A stretch of DNA of 64,000 bases, from positions 43,717,778 through 43,781,777 of the forward strand of contig JALIGW010000002.1 of NCBI GenBank assembly GCA_023053685.1, in the 5' to 3' direction. The notes under the pieces are model-generated. The model was given only the letters and a program-made list of their open reading frames with translations. It was not told the DNA's origin and searched no databases. Position numbers and translations under genes: made by a program. Source of the stretch: Diadophis punctatus similis. Taxonomy: Eukaryota; Chordata; Lepidosauria; Squamata; Dipsadidae. This document shows, in pieces, positions 41,403 to 53,339 of the stretch (its first letter is position 1; each line of letters begins with the position of its first letter).

Positions 41403-43883
41403 ATTCACTGCCAGGAGATGTCTATATTTTCAGATTAGAAAAACCTGATGCATCCTGCAATCTAGAATTTTATCACCTATATATAATGCTTGGTATTGTG
41501 CTGCTGAGGCTGCTTCTGCTCACCTGCACCGCCCAAGGATTGTGGCAGCTAGGGAAGCCCATGCTGTGATATGGCAAATGATTTTGCCAGAAACTGGGGA
41601 AAGGATTGCTGCTAAGGGGAGATAACTCACTTGGGCTTCTGAGCTGACATTTTTTTTCAGCAGCATAAGAAGGAGAAGCACTTTAATAGCTTCCCCATGG
41701 AAAATATTCCAATATACAGTATGTCCTTGATCTATCCCAATACCACATGGTACAGGAAGATGGATGACTCACAAGTTGTAAGTCATTATGTATGATTATC
41801 TCTTTTCTGTAAGGTCCAGAACCCCTAAACATTTTGGTGGCAAATAGGTAACCAAGAATGCTAGAATTCCCTGATTCGTTTTCTGCAGACCAAACAGACA
41901 TAAAACGTGTGGCTAAGCTTTTGTTTAGAAACAATACATTGAAATGTGTTGTGCTGTAGAAATTCACTGCTGTTTTTTTTAAAGAGTTATAGGATTGCCC
42001 ATCTTTGGCAAAGCTATCTAACCATGTTGAATCATGTGAGGAGGAAATTTTGAGAGACAATATGCTCCTTTCAGATGGTCTATTCCTTAGTCTTCCTGTT
42101 CAAAGACAAACGGTGTCGCACAGATTTCCATATCTAGTAAATCTGGATAGTTCATGTTAACATTCAATGCATATTTGCTCTCTGAAAGCCTAGCAGTTCA
42201 TAATTAATATTTGCCAAGACATTTCTCTAGTTAATTAATGTTGCCAGGAGGTTAAAGGCGGGGAGCTAAAGGGTTTATAATTTCAGACTTTAGGGAAATA
42301 ATTCTTTGGGAGGGTGGAGAAAAGAAATGGCAAAGGTCAACACTTTGGGGCAATCTCTATGAGAAATGCAAATAACCAGGACTGGCTTCTTTACATTTCA
42401 AAAGATACTTGTAAAGCTGCCTTCTGATATATATATATAGAGAGAGAGAGAGATGCCTAACTGCATACAAATTGATACTCCATTGTGTTTACTTTTCTCT
42501 TTTGATGCAAATACAGGAAAGTACTAGACAATCCATGACCTCTTGGATCATAATTTCAGAGATATTTTTTTTACTTAAAGAGAGAAATGGGTTTTGCTAC
42601 TACAGGTAGGCAAAAAAGCAATATGAGTTGGGGTAATTTCTGACTTTCTGTTATCTTCCCCATTGACTTTCCCTGTAGGACGCTATCAAGGAGCATTACA
42701 AATGATGATCATGTGATCACAGGCGATAGCAGCAGCAGCAGCAGCATTAAAATGGCTGCAACTTTGCCAAATTTCAATCCCACAAGACCTGTGGCTTCCA
42801 ACTTATGGATCCAAACTGTAAATTAGCCCATTTGAGGTATGTTGATTCAAAAATTGTTGCCCTAGAATGCACCATTTCACCCAATTGAAAGTTACAAATA
42901 ATCAAAGAGACATGAATTTTAGACACAAGGACACCAACATAGAGACTCCAACTGGAATGCCAATATCTTTAGTGCATCTTTAGAGCATTCGTCAGAAACC
43001 ATGAGTTCCATTAATTCTCTAGAATGAGTCTTATCTTTTCAGAATCTCAAACATTTACTGACGTTTTAGGTTTTATTCTATGTTATTATAATAACAAAAA
43101 TTTACTGATACTAATTAAGTATACCTCTTTATTACATTTGTTTCCATTAGCATATATCTCTCTCCCCCTCTCCCCCCTCTCTCCCTCCCCCTTCTCTCTT
43201 TCTCCATAATGTGAAATAATTTAAAATTAGTATGCGAAGTAATGTAGTGTGATACATAAATAGAAGCAGGATCTCCTAAAGTTACATTGTTTTATACATT
43301 ATTTCCTTATCATTGATGCTCACAACAAATCTGGAAATGTGTTTATCAATTAATTTTGTCTGATTTCAGGGGACTGCTGTGAAATATATTGGCACAGATA
43401 AGAGTATTCTTGGGAAACATCATTTTAATTGTTCGTATTTTATTTAGCAAAGAAATAACAGAGAATCCCATCTTTAATTGTTTTTTTGCTTTATTTTCAT
43501 TTTATTTTTAATTTCAAAGCAATACTCGTAATTTTCTCTAAATGAGCTTTTAAAAATTAGATGCAATTTGTACTTTTGGGATAAGTTATCCTCTATTGGT
43601 TCCAAAGGGATTCATTCGTTCATTCATAATGGATAAAATCTACCTAAACTTAGCAGGAGATCCCCAAATGGAGCTGCTACAATATTATAGAATCTCTCCC
43701 TGGGTAGAGCAGGAAAGGAAGCAGCAAAAAGCTGACAAACTCTGGTAGCCAGAATTCCTGTTGTGTGATAGAATTGTGTTCATTAAGTCTAGGAAGAATG
43801 TCTAGTATCTAGAATAGTTGTTTTGTCTATTCATTCCATTTCAGGATGAAGAAGAGCTGAATTATTCTCTGCTTCTAGCTGTT
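41403..43883. other. Unassigned; short microsatellites only
   Basis: A TA/GA run at 42430-42452, six AGC units at about 42730, and a CT-rich tract at 43158-43205. No gene is supported. Confidence 0.4.
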
Positions 43884-44532
43884 TATGAAATGTGATGGAG
43901 GCTGCAGGGATGAGGGGAGAGCGGGCAGCCCGGCTGCATGGTTAGAAGCTTTCTGGGCCGGCAGCTCCCTCCCACCCCCGGCCAGCGTCTCCCGAAGGCT
44001 GCGAGAATGGGGGGGAGAGGGCAGCAGAGGGTCGGGCTTGGCACAGCGGCCAGGCCACATGGATTCTTGTTGGGTTGGCCCAGCAGCGGCAGCATCGTCC
44101 GCAGCCCCGAGGCCCAGTGGCTCAGCACCAGCCCTGTGTTGCTGCTTGCCGGTGAGTGGCAGCCGGGGTGTGGGAAGGGGCAGCCGGTGGGCGGGGAACT
44201 GGAGCTCTCTTTGCACAATTGCAAGGAGAGGCATGCTCCAAAGCACGGCAGGAGCCACCCACCCCTTGCTCGCTCTGCTCCGGATCCAACAGCGCCGAGG
44301 GATAGCAGCCAAAGCCTGAGCGCGGATCTCTTAGCTGGAGGCCTCTCTGCTTCCCAGGCAGCGCGCTTGCTGCCTGCCCTGCATGGCTCAATGCACTCTG
44401 ACTCGGAACGAAGGGCCGTGCAACTGGGCAGGTTGCATATCTGTGCAGCTCAGCAAGGCTCGCCTTTTGGGCCTGGCACACTCAGCTTCCACGGGGCTTT
44501 TGGGTGACTGCCACCTGCATCTGCCTCGGGTC
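43884..44532. other. CpG-rich block of unknown origin
   Basis: About 650 bp are strongly GC-rich and CpG-rich, unlike the AT-rich flanks. Long open frames exist on both strands, which GC-rich DNA gives by chance. GTGAGT at about 44152 after CTGCTTGCCG is a good match to a splice donor. No known transposon ends, TATA box or protein motif were found. It could be a CpG-island promoter with first exon, or GC-rich inner sequence of a transposon, since it abuts a truncated MITE on its right. Confidence 0.45.
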
Positions 44533-44779
44533 CTGGTCAGTTGGTGCCAGTCTGTGGGTGCTGCCATCTTTTTTAAAAACAAATTTTGAATTTTTGTCAA
44601 TTTTTTTTCCTTCTGCGCATGTGCAAAAGCCGAGTTTCCAGCAATGCCCATGCATCGCCATTTTGTTTTCAGCTTTTTTAAAAAAATTGGGGGGATTTTT
44701 GCACTGCACATGCGTGCACGTGCCCTCGCGGCGCAGGAGGAAGCAAACTGGCAGCGAGGTAAGCTGGAACCCACCCCTG
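44533..44779 (+). mobile_element. MITE family A, left end missing
   Basis: It starts inside the family at GGTCAGTTGGTGCCAG and follows the copy at 53770 closely (GTGCTGCCATCTTTTTT, CTTCTGCGCATGTGCAAAAG, CATCGCCATTTTGTTTTC). Right end GGAACCCACCCCTG. The left terminus is replaced by the CpG-rich block. Confidence 0.82.
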
Positions 44780-44855
44780 ATCTATAGTATGTAGATAATA
44801 AAGTTGAAAAAAGTTAACAACATTTTTACAGAACTATAGATATGTTGAGGCTGGG

Positions 44856-45075
44856 TGTGACAAGGAATGGCTGAGAGGGGAGGGGCCAGGCGAGGCACCT
44901 CTTGACGTGAATGACATTGAGTTGGCCATGCCCACCCAGTCACATGACCAAGCCTCACCTGCCAGTCACATGACCACGAAGCCATGCCCGCCCAGTCACA
45001 TGACCATGAAGCCATGCCCACAAAATAAGCCACACCTACAGAACTGGTAGTAAAAAAAATTAGAACCCACCCCTG
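44856..45075. mobile_element. MITE family A, truncated, minisatellite-bearing form
   Basis: Right end TTAGAACCCACCCCTG. The body has CCCAGTCACATGACCA and GAAGCCATGCCC phrases in about four units, like 36098-36257. No clear left end. Confidence 0.72.
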
Positions 45076-45466
45076 ATTCACATAAGATAATACACTTCAA
45101 ACTAGCAAACCACTTTTTAATTAAAGGGTTGTTGAAGTCAGCCTCTGTTGTTATTTAATGGTTCAGTGTGTCATTTAAAATAAATAGAGAAAAAAAATCT
45201 CAGTCACTGCTAAGCAAGTTGTTGGAACATATGCACATACTTTCATAAGTATGTACAGTAGTTCACTCCCGCTACAAATTTTTACAAGTCATCAGAATTG
45301 TACAGAAAGCATTCGTATTATGATTTTCTGTGTTGCCACATTGAGATAGTGAAAGTGATAATGGCAATCTAAGTGGTTCAGGAAGAAACATGTCCACTTG
45401 TTCAGTTGCATATCTTGAACTACTTTAAAAGAACTCATTCTGTTCAATTTGTCTGACTATAGATCA

Positions 45467-45577
45467 GTGTTTCCCAACCTTGGCAACTTGAAGATGTCTG
45501 GACTGGGGAATGCTGGCTGGGGAATTCTGGGAATTGAAGTCCAGACATCTTCAAGTTGCCAAGGTTGGGAAACACTG
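45467..45577. mobile_element. Palindromic hAT-like MITE, 111 bp
   Basis: CAGTGTTTCCCAACCTTGGC at the left is inverted at the right; the stem covers AACTTGAAGATGTCTGGACT. Exact 8-bp TSD CTATAGAT (45459-45466 and 45578-45585). This family is common in squamate genomes. No coding capacity. Confidence 0.94.
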
Positions 45578-46690
45578 CTATAGATGAAGGTGAAATGTGA
45601 TGTTTATGAAATCCAAAATGTTGTCAATATCTAGTGGTGCTTCAAGTATGCAACTATTCTTTCCTGCCACAGCTAGTATTTGGGCAGCTAGAGTTGTTTT
45701 GCAAACAAGGGCAAAGTTATGGGTGAAATTTTCTGTGAATTTCCTATAGTCTCCATCTCCATAATTAATTTTCTTTCTAACTTGGAAGGCTCTGTGTTTT
45801 GATCCACAAGGGTAAACATGTGGCACAGATAAACAATGGGTGGAGTTTGGAGAAGAAAAATGGCATTAGTTAGGGCAAGTTAATTACCCCCTCCCCAAAT
45901 CCATTTTCCCAGGGACAAATAAATTGTCAGTTAAGACATAAATCTTTTAAACACAAAGAATGTTAATTAGATACCAAGAACAGCAGAGGAAAGCTAGGAT
46001 GTTAGGAGATAGCACCTAAGGCAAATAACCCATCAATAGTAATGTCTATTCAAAGAACATAGCTTTTGTCTAGCTCAGTTAACTCTTGTCTTTATAACAC
46101 TACCCTCATCACCATACATATCAATTGGCTATTCTACTATACTGATCATAGATGTAATGTAATTAGCATTAATTTACAGTATATATAATACAATTGCAAC
46201 AACACCCCTTTGGGGTTTGTTTTTGTTGATTCAAGTACTTTAATAAAATATTTGGGACTCAGTGAAAGAGATGTTTCATCCCTGTTATTAAAGAACTTCC
46301 TGTGGAAATTTCTCCTACAGTTTATTAGCAGTTTTGATCAATAGTCACTCAAGAGAGTTATTTTAATAGGATTACTCACAGGGACACATGCATGCATATA
46401 CATCAAATAGAAAAGTGGCCATAAATAGACATCCACAGTTCAATCCACCAGAAGTATTAAATTAAAATCCTTGATATCCTTGGCCAGATTAACCCTGTTG
46501 AGGGTACCAAATTGAGAAAGCTCTAAACCATACCTACAGTCATCAGATTCATGTTCATATCCAGCCTTCTATGGTATGAAGATTCCTCACTGCTTATCCT
46601 CATTATGTCCCCACTATCTCATTCCCATTTCACCGCAGAAACATCTAAAGCCTGAGGGAACCCGCCTATGGGATGAAGCACTAAGATCCT
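45578..46690. other. Unassigned sequence
   Basis: No gene or repeat recognised. Confidence 0.4.
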
Positions 46691-46705
46691 AACCCTCCAT
46701 TCTCT

Positions 46706-46708
46706 TTT

Positions 46709-46783
<75 letters not shown>

Positions 46784-46809
46784 TCCTTCCTTCCTTCCTT
46801 CCTTTCTTT
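46706..46809. repeat. (TTTC)n(TTCC)n microsatellite
   Basis: Long TTTC runs are followed by five TTCC units and TTTC. The same type of sequence (CTTCCTTTCTTTCTTTC) resumes right after the CR1 element at 48058-48073. Confidence 0.93.
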
Positions 46810-48057
46810 CATAATAACTAGCAGCCAGCACAGGTTTGTTAAAAACAGATCATGCCAAACCAATCTTATTTCATTCTTCAACACAGTGACTAAATTAGTA
46901 GACCAGCGAAACACTGTGGACATAATATACCTAGACAGGCATTCGACAAAATAGACCACAACCTACTTCTTCGTAAGCTAGAAAAAAGTGGGATAGACAG
47001 CTTCACCACCAGATGAATTCACAGCTGGCTGATAAACTGTACTCAACAAGTAGTCCTTAATGGGTCTAAGTCTACATGGAGAGAAGTAAGCAGTGGGGTA
47101 CCACAAGGTTCCATCTTAGTCCCAATACTCTTCAATATCTTCATAAACGACTTAGATGAGGGAATAGAAGGGGAATTTACCAAATTTGCAGATGATTCTA
47201 AGCTGTCAGGAATAGCTAACATGCTAGAAGATAGACTCAAGATCCAGATGAATCTTGACAGACTTGAACACTGGGCCCTATCTAACAAAATAAAATTCAA
47301 TGTAGAGAAAAGTAAAGTCCTACACTTAGGTAAGAAAAACCAAAAGTATACATATAAACTGGGTGAAACCAGGCTTAATAGCAGTGACTGTGAGAGGGAT
47401 CTTGGAGTCTTAGTAGACAACCAGCTAAATATGAGCCAGCAGTGTGCAGCGGCAGCCAAAAAAGCCAATGCAATCCTAAATTGCATTAACAGAGGTATAC
47501 AATCAAGATCAAGTAAGGTACTAATACCACTCTATAAAGCCTTAGTTAGACCTCACCTAGAGTACTGCATCCAGTTTTGGTCACCACACTATAAAAAAAA
47601 TGTTGAGACTCTAGAAAAAGTACAGAGGAGAGCAACCAGGATGATTAGGGGACTGGAGACTAAAACATATGAAGAACGATTGCAGGAACTGGGTATGGCT
47701 AGTCTAGTGAAGAGAAGGACCAGGGGAGACATGATAGCAGTGTTCCAATATTTGAGGGGCTGCCACAGAGAGGAGGGGTCAAATTTCCCAAAGCACCTGA
47801 AGGCCAGACAAGAAATAATGGATAGAAACTGATCAAGGAAAGATTCAACCTAGAAATAAAGAGGAACTTTCTGACAGTGAGAACAATCAATCAATGTAAG
47901 AGCTTGCCTTTGGAAGTTGTGGGAGCTTCATTACTTGAGATTTTCAAGAAGAGATTGGACTGCCATTTGTCAGAAATGGTGTAGGGTCTTCTGCTTGAGC
48001 GGGGGTTGGACTAGATGACCTTCAAGGTCCCTTCCAACTCTGTTAATCTGTTAATCT
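46810..48057 (+). pseudogene. CR1 LINE, 5'-truncated, reverse transcriptase tail
   Basis: A retrotransposon polymerase remnant. The RT domain is partly readable: GVPQGSILVPILFNIF near 47095, then FADDSKLSG near 47184 (catalytic FADD form). From 47221 to 47832 the frame is open for 203 residues: KVLHLGKKNQ, ERDLGVLVDNQLNMSQQC, LVRPHLEYCIQFWSPHYKK and VQRRATRMIRGLE, all typical of CR1. The 3' end is GGTTGGACTAGATGACCTTC, then CTCTGTTAATCTGTTAAT, the usual short CR1 end repeat without poly(A). A stop and a frame change lie between about 46930 and 47215. No intact 5' part exists. It is the youngest-looking CR1 in the window. Confidence 0.92.
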
Positions 48058-49044
48058 TCCTTTCTTTCTTTCACACAGAGCAATCTAGCTCTCATAAATT
48101 GATAGTCCTATATTAAATCTATCTAGGTATCTATTTATCTATCTTTCCCACTAGACAGACCTCTGTCTTTCTTATAGGTTTATGTATAGTCAATTAGGAA
48201 ATGTCTGCCTGAGCCTCTTCCAAATGTTATCATATTCTGGACTTGAAAAATGTTACAGTCCTTTTTGCCTAGGCAATGGAGCCTACATATCTCGTCAAGA
48301 TCCTCCCTTTTTTTTCTATCAATTCTTCCATCCATCCATCCACTCTAAACTTCATTCGTTCATTCAAGTGGCCTTTTAAAGCTTTGACTCTGACTTTGCT
48401 TTAGAGCTAGAAGCAAAGGATTGAGTGGCTGCAGAATTTATTTATTTAATGGATTTAGATGATTGCCCAACACACAAAACATGTCTCCAGGTAGCAAACA
48501 GCAATAAAACAGAATTAGAGAATCACCAGTAGCAGAATATCCAGAAAATAGACAGAGTACCTCAGGGATTAACCATGTCTGCAGAGGCAAGCAGGGTTGG
48601 AGCCAGTAAAATCTCAGGTTTGTTCTTACAAGACTTAAGAAGCCATTCTGGGGAAGAAAGTGATATACAAGGGATGCAATCATTAGAAAACAAAATAGGA
48701 GATAAAATATAATTGGGGGAGGCATTTCCAGTTTGAATTGGCTTTGTTGTTTTTCTGCTTTTTATTGTATTGTTTACAAGCACATTGATGTGCCCCATTA
48801 TTATTAATAAAAGCCTCCATTACAGTTCTAATTATCTTTGTTGGACAATTAAGACAATTCTGTCGATATTGTAAATACATCTTTCCTTCTTTGAAGCTGA
48901 TCAAAGGTGAAGGAAAATCATTTTGTTCATGCAAAAACTCATTTAGCAGCTTTATAGAAAGCCTGGAATTTGCATTGATGCCCAGACACTGCATATGTCT
49001 TTCTGTCTGTCTATCTCTTTCATCATCCTCATTCTGAATTTGAC
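48058..49044. other. Unassigned sequence
   Basis: After the TTTC remnant (to 48073) no gene is seen. 48800-48960 looks like unique, possibly conserved noncoding DNA, but this cannot be judged without alignment. Confidence 0.4.
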
Positions 49045-49687
49045 TTCATTGGTCAAATGAGGCTCATAAGCAGTTGAATAAATTTTAAGCGGTTGCATAA
49101 AATCTACTCCTACTTGCTGGCTTCCTGTATTGACCCACATTGCACCACCAGCCCTACGAAGGCAGGAAGCCTTAGTGAAGGAGTACAACAAAATTAGGAG
49201 AAACCCACTTCTTCCTGTGCACGCTGATCTTCCTCATCTATCAATTGGCAAGCTTAAATCCAGGAAGCCCTCTCTGGCATTCGCTCAACAGCAATCTAAC
49301 AACTTTGACATGAACATACAATGGAAAACCAAATGGGCTGCTGAACGCCCAGATACAGGCAGTTATGTAGATGACCCTACACAAAAGGTGCCAGGTTTTG
49401 TTTCCTCGCCAGCATTGGTCAACTCTGAACAGGATCCGTAACCAACATGTTGTCTGCCAGGACTCATTGCTTAAGTGGGGTCTTGTCTCTACCCCTAAGT
49501 GTGACTGTGGTGCTCCTCGACAAAATATCCACCACATTGTGTCTGAATGTCCATTAAGAGTTACACCGGTCCAATGTCTGATTTTTTTCAACATAGACCA
49601 CCCTGTCTTTGAATGGCTGGGTGGACTCGACATTAACATTTGAACTACTATAAGTCCATGTATTTGTCATATGCTAAATAAATAAAT
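49045..49687 (+). pseudogene. LINE C-terminal fragment with zinc-knuckle-like motif
   Basis: In three frames one reads RRQEALVKEYNKI, WKTKWAAERPDTGSYVDDPT then LNRIRNQHVVCQDSLLKWGL, and CDCGAPRQNIHHIVSECPLR. The last is a CxCx(7-8)Hx(4)C-like knuckle found at the C-terminal end of some LINE polymerases, close to an EWLGGLDINI end. The tail is CTAAATAAATAAATGAATT. The direct repeat TGAATTTGAC at both ends (49035-49044 and 49687-49696) is the likely TSD. At least one frameshift (near 49400). The clade is not assigned. Confidence 0.8.
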
Positions 49688-49696
49688 GAATTTGAC

Positions 49697-50635
49697 CTGT
49701 TCTCACAACTCTTATAAGGATTTCCTCTGTCTTTTACTGGAGCCATTTTGGTCTTCTTAGAAAGGTCAATGGGGTTTGGGGTAAAGAAGAATCCAGTATG
49801 GACTTCTCTGACAAAATATGTTTTTGCTGTTGCAGCATAATTTCCAGGAGGAATATTTTTTTCATGATGCACAGCACTAGTCCAAAGAGATTGCAAGGAC
49901 ATCAAACAACGACTGAATTAGAAAGAGCATTTTAGAGTCAGAAAAAAAACCCCACACCAAACATTGCTCATGATAACTTGATTGTATTTCACTGAGCAAG
50001 CAAATCTACCCAAAGCTCATTTTCCTTTTGAATGCTCCAACTTGTATTTTAACTACTTGGAATGACCTTTAGTATGATAGAAATAATAAAGGAATGAGAT
50101 GAGGAAAGGGAGTTATTACATTTTTAAGTGGCCAGAGTACAATCCATGAAATGCTCCAAAATTTGTACAGATTTTTGACTGCTGCCAGCACGTCTGTTTT
50201 ATGATGGCATGTAGACCTCTCCCTGTTCCTTTGGATTTAAGCAAAATGATTTTGGTTTCTGATTAATAATAAATCAACATAACACCATGTTATGTTTTCA
50301 ATGCACAATTCAAAGAACTGAAGGACAGTTTTCATGGCTTTAGGGTTCCTATTCTGGAAAGAATTATTTTGACAAAAGAGAGGAATCACATGTCAGATCT
50401 ATCCAATTTGTCACCTAGCAACTCTCTGGGCATTTCTGCCTAGCATTTCTGCCTAGTGTATTTCCTGCACTGCTCCCTGGCTTTTCTTTTCTGTTTTTCA
50501 AAGCTGATGCAGAATTCCCATCCATATTGCTTTGGATTGATAACTGTAGTAGGCTGGTGCTCACACTAGATTAGGATCCACACAGTATCTGACATTTTTC
50601 TGTTTCTGGTCCTTCCCAATCTCAAAGAAGAATAT
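49697..50635. other. Unassigned sequence
   Basis: No gene or repeat recognised. Confidence 0.4.
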
Positions 50636-51212
50636 ATAACAGAGTGGTTAATGCCTGGAACTCACTACCTGACTCTGTGGTTTCGTCACCAAACCCCCAA
50701 AACTTTACCCTTAGAATGTCCACTGTTGACCTCACCCGATTCCTAAGAGGTCAGTAAGGGGCATGCATAAGCGCACCAGCGTGCCTACCAGTGGTGGGTT
50801 CCTACCCGTGCGGTCTTGCCTGTCCGTCGCCGCCAAGCTGAAGAAGCTGGCGGCGTTTATGGCACGGGGCTTCCCCCAACCACTTTCCCGGGATGCCGGG
50901 ATGCCACCATTTGCATTCTTTTGCCCTCTGCGCAAGCACTGCTTGCGCAGAGGGCAAAAGAACGCAAATGGTGGCATCCCGGCGTCCCGGGAAAGCGGGC
51001 GGGGGAAGCCCCGCGCGGCAAACGCCGCCAGCTTCTTCGGCTCGGCGGCGACGAACAGGCAAGACCGCACCGGTAGGAACCCACCCCTGGTGCCTACCAT
51101 CCCTGTCCTAATGTTCCCTCTTATCAGTACCCATCTTATGTATTTAAACAATGTTATATCTATGTATATTATCAATACGTACTTGACTAAATAAATAAAT
51201 AAATAAAAATAA
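50636..51212 (+). mobile_element. LINE 3' end fragment, split by a palindromic MITE
   Basis: TTAATGCCTGGAACTCACTA, CTGACTCTGTGGTTTCGTC and CCTAAGAGGTCAGTAAGGGG match the LINE at 56.7 kb. After the MITE it continues CATCCCTGTCCTAATGTTCC to a (TAAA)n tail. Only the last about 270 bp of the LINE are present. Confidence 0.85.
50789..51089. mobile_element. Palindromic foldback MITE family A, 301 bp
   Basis: Exact 8-bp TSD GTGCCTAC (50781-50788 and 51090-51097). Ends CAGTGGTGGGTTCCTACC and GGTAGGAACCCACCCCTG. The arms carry GCGGTCTTGCCTGTCCGTCG and its inverse; the centre GCGCAAGCACTGCTTGCGC lacks the GCATGC of sister copies. It is the most symmetrical of the four palindromes. Inserted into a LINE 3' end. 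Confidence 0.95.
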
Positions 51213-53339
51213 AGTGTTATTGGATGGCTGCAGTAAGGATAGTTTTCCCTGTGTCTGCCATTTCCTTTCAGGGATTGGTCCTGCCTCACAAGATACCCAT
51301 GCTTGATCATAGGTTCCCTTCTCCAGCTTGCTTTTGTGGTCCTATTTCAGGAGCTAGTGCAGTTTAGGTTAACTGCTGAAGAGCTTGACATTCTCCAGGG
51401 ATAAAGGAGCAGTGTAAATGTTTGAATGATATCACAAATGGGAGAAAGTTGAGGGATAAAAAAAGTAAAGATTTTGTAATATTTAAAAATTATAAAATTG
51501 TAGAGTTGTAAGAGAGCACAAGGATCATCTAATCCATATAGTTTCCCATGTATAGGGGAAACTTCCATTTAAACAATCCACAAGGCGGCTGGCCAGTCTC
51601 CACAGGTGGACTCATCATATTGTGAATTAGCATCATATACACTCAAAATAACCGTTTGACATCTATTTTTTGTTTATTAAAGAGAGGTTTATTTTCAATT
51701 TAGCCTATTTGTAAAGCAGAAAAGAAAGCTTATATGCAACCAGCTGGATCTCTTGACTTCAAAGATATCGGTTCCACTGCTTCATTTTAAAGAATATTGA
51801 AAATTTGATTGAAGGAATTCCCATTTTATGTCTTAGTGCCATAGCTACAAGAAAAACTTCAGTGCAAATGTATGCTTAAGCTAATCTAAACAGTACAGAT
51901 CTATGTCACTCAGACATATTATGAACTTAAGTTCATAAGACTACAAACACCATTTGGTGATTGCTTCACAGTCTTCATTTTAGGCCCTGTCAATTGCATT
52001 TGATGTGTGCATGTAAATGAGCCATCCAATTTTTATTTCTGACTGCAAACATTTCTAAATTGTGCAGTGCAGTTTTACTTTTAGACACACATCCCCAAAC
52101 ATGCATTGTATAAAGTGGCATATAGTATCTGTGTATTAGCAAAGATTGTGTAACAGCCTGTTCTCACTCATGAACTTTTAGCATCCTCACACGTAGACAA
52201 GGCTATCTGTTCTGGTTACCAGATTGGTAGAAGCAGAAGGAGGTAACTTAGTTTAATTTTGAAATGTGAAGGGAAAGGTAGCTGCTGAGCTGGCAAAGAT
52301 GAGGTCTTCAGAAGAGGAACTTAGAAGGAGCAGGAGCAGGAGGAGCAGGAGGAGGAAGTTTTAGAAGGAAAGCAGGAGGTTTAATGGCTGGAAATCACAA
52401 AGGATTCTAGGCAGCTTTGGATGTTGAAGCTCACTGTTTTAGGCAAAAGCAATGAAGGCTGCAGCTCCTGATATGGGTGGATCAAATTTTGCATTGCTGA
52501 AAGTCTTTGCTGTTTGTGGGATACCTTGGGTAAAACATCTGAAGTGGAGGAGAGCACAGTCGGAAGGAAACAGCTGAAGCAAAGGAAGGACCACTCAGAG
52601 GTACAGGTAGTCTCGGTGGGAAAACTGAGGGAAAGCAAATTTGACCAGCCAGATGTTCAACTAAAGTGAGAAAGAGGGAGGAGAGAAAGAATGCAATTCA
52701 GTGCAATTAGGCATTTTTTATTTCTAAGTATAATGTAGGAATAGAACACTGAAGTAGTTCTATTTATATTTAGCTGCTTGGCCGGAAAGTGGACGTGTCA
52801 TGTATCTGGTAAAGAATGCTTTGCATTAGAGTGCTTTACCAGTTGAAAATAAACCTCTGAGTCATTACTATTGTATTATTTCCCCTGTTACTTATCAACC
52901 AGGAGAGTAGAAAGCACAAATAGAATCTTCAAGCAAGCATGAACCCTGTGACTGTTCCCTAAGACCTTGAGTTAGGGTGCTGGCCAGGCTCTTCTGAGTT
53001 GGAAGTGATATAGAGATGGGGGTTTTTTTGCACTGTTCCCTTATATCTATTGGGCTTTTTATATTATGTTGCTTTTTCTGTTTTTGATTTCATGAAGCCA
53101 CCCTAGCCCAACTGCAGGAAACAGCCATATCTTTGATTCTCATGAGATGCTACCAGGATCATAGTGTTTACTACATGGTAGTAACAGAAAAGGCATGATT
53201 CCTGGCTCTAAGAAGGTGACATTATTTAATGGAAGGAACACTGAGAATGTCCTCTCTGCTGGCTCTAATGTGGAAAGGAGAAACAATTGAGAAACAAATA
53301 GGCAGTCCTGCAAATAGCCTGCCTCCACACCGTGTAGGT
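51213..53339. other. Unassigned; CR1-like scrap near 51500; purine tract at 52320
   Basis: TAGAGTTGTAAGAGAGCACA then AGGATCATCTAATCC at 51500-51535 resembles the complement of a CR1-type 3' end, but is short. A GGAGCAGGAGCAGGAGGAG tract lies at 52328-52360. AAATAAACCTCTGAGTC at 52848 could be a retroelement end; no partner was found. Confidence 0.35.

Noticed and set aside
43885..44507. Protein gene in the CpG-rich block
   Set aside because: Four overlapping frames on both strands are open to a similar extent, without any recognised domain. Kept only as a candidate CpG-rich region, not as a CDS.
28972..51089. MicroRNA genes at the long palindromes
   Set aside because: The hairpins are far longer and more perfect than typical pre-microRNA and recur as transposon copies. 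Reported as possible dsRNA sources, not as microRNA genes.
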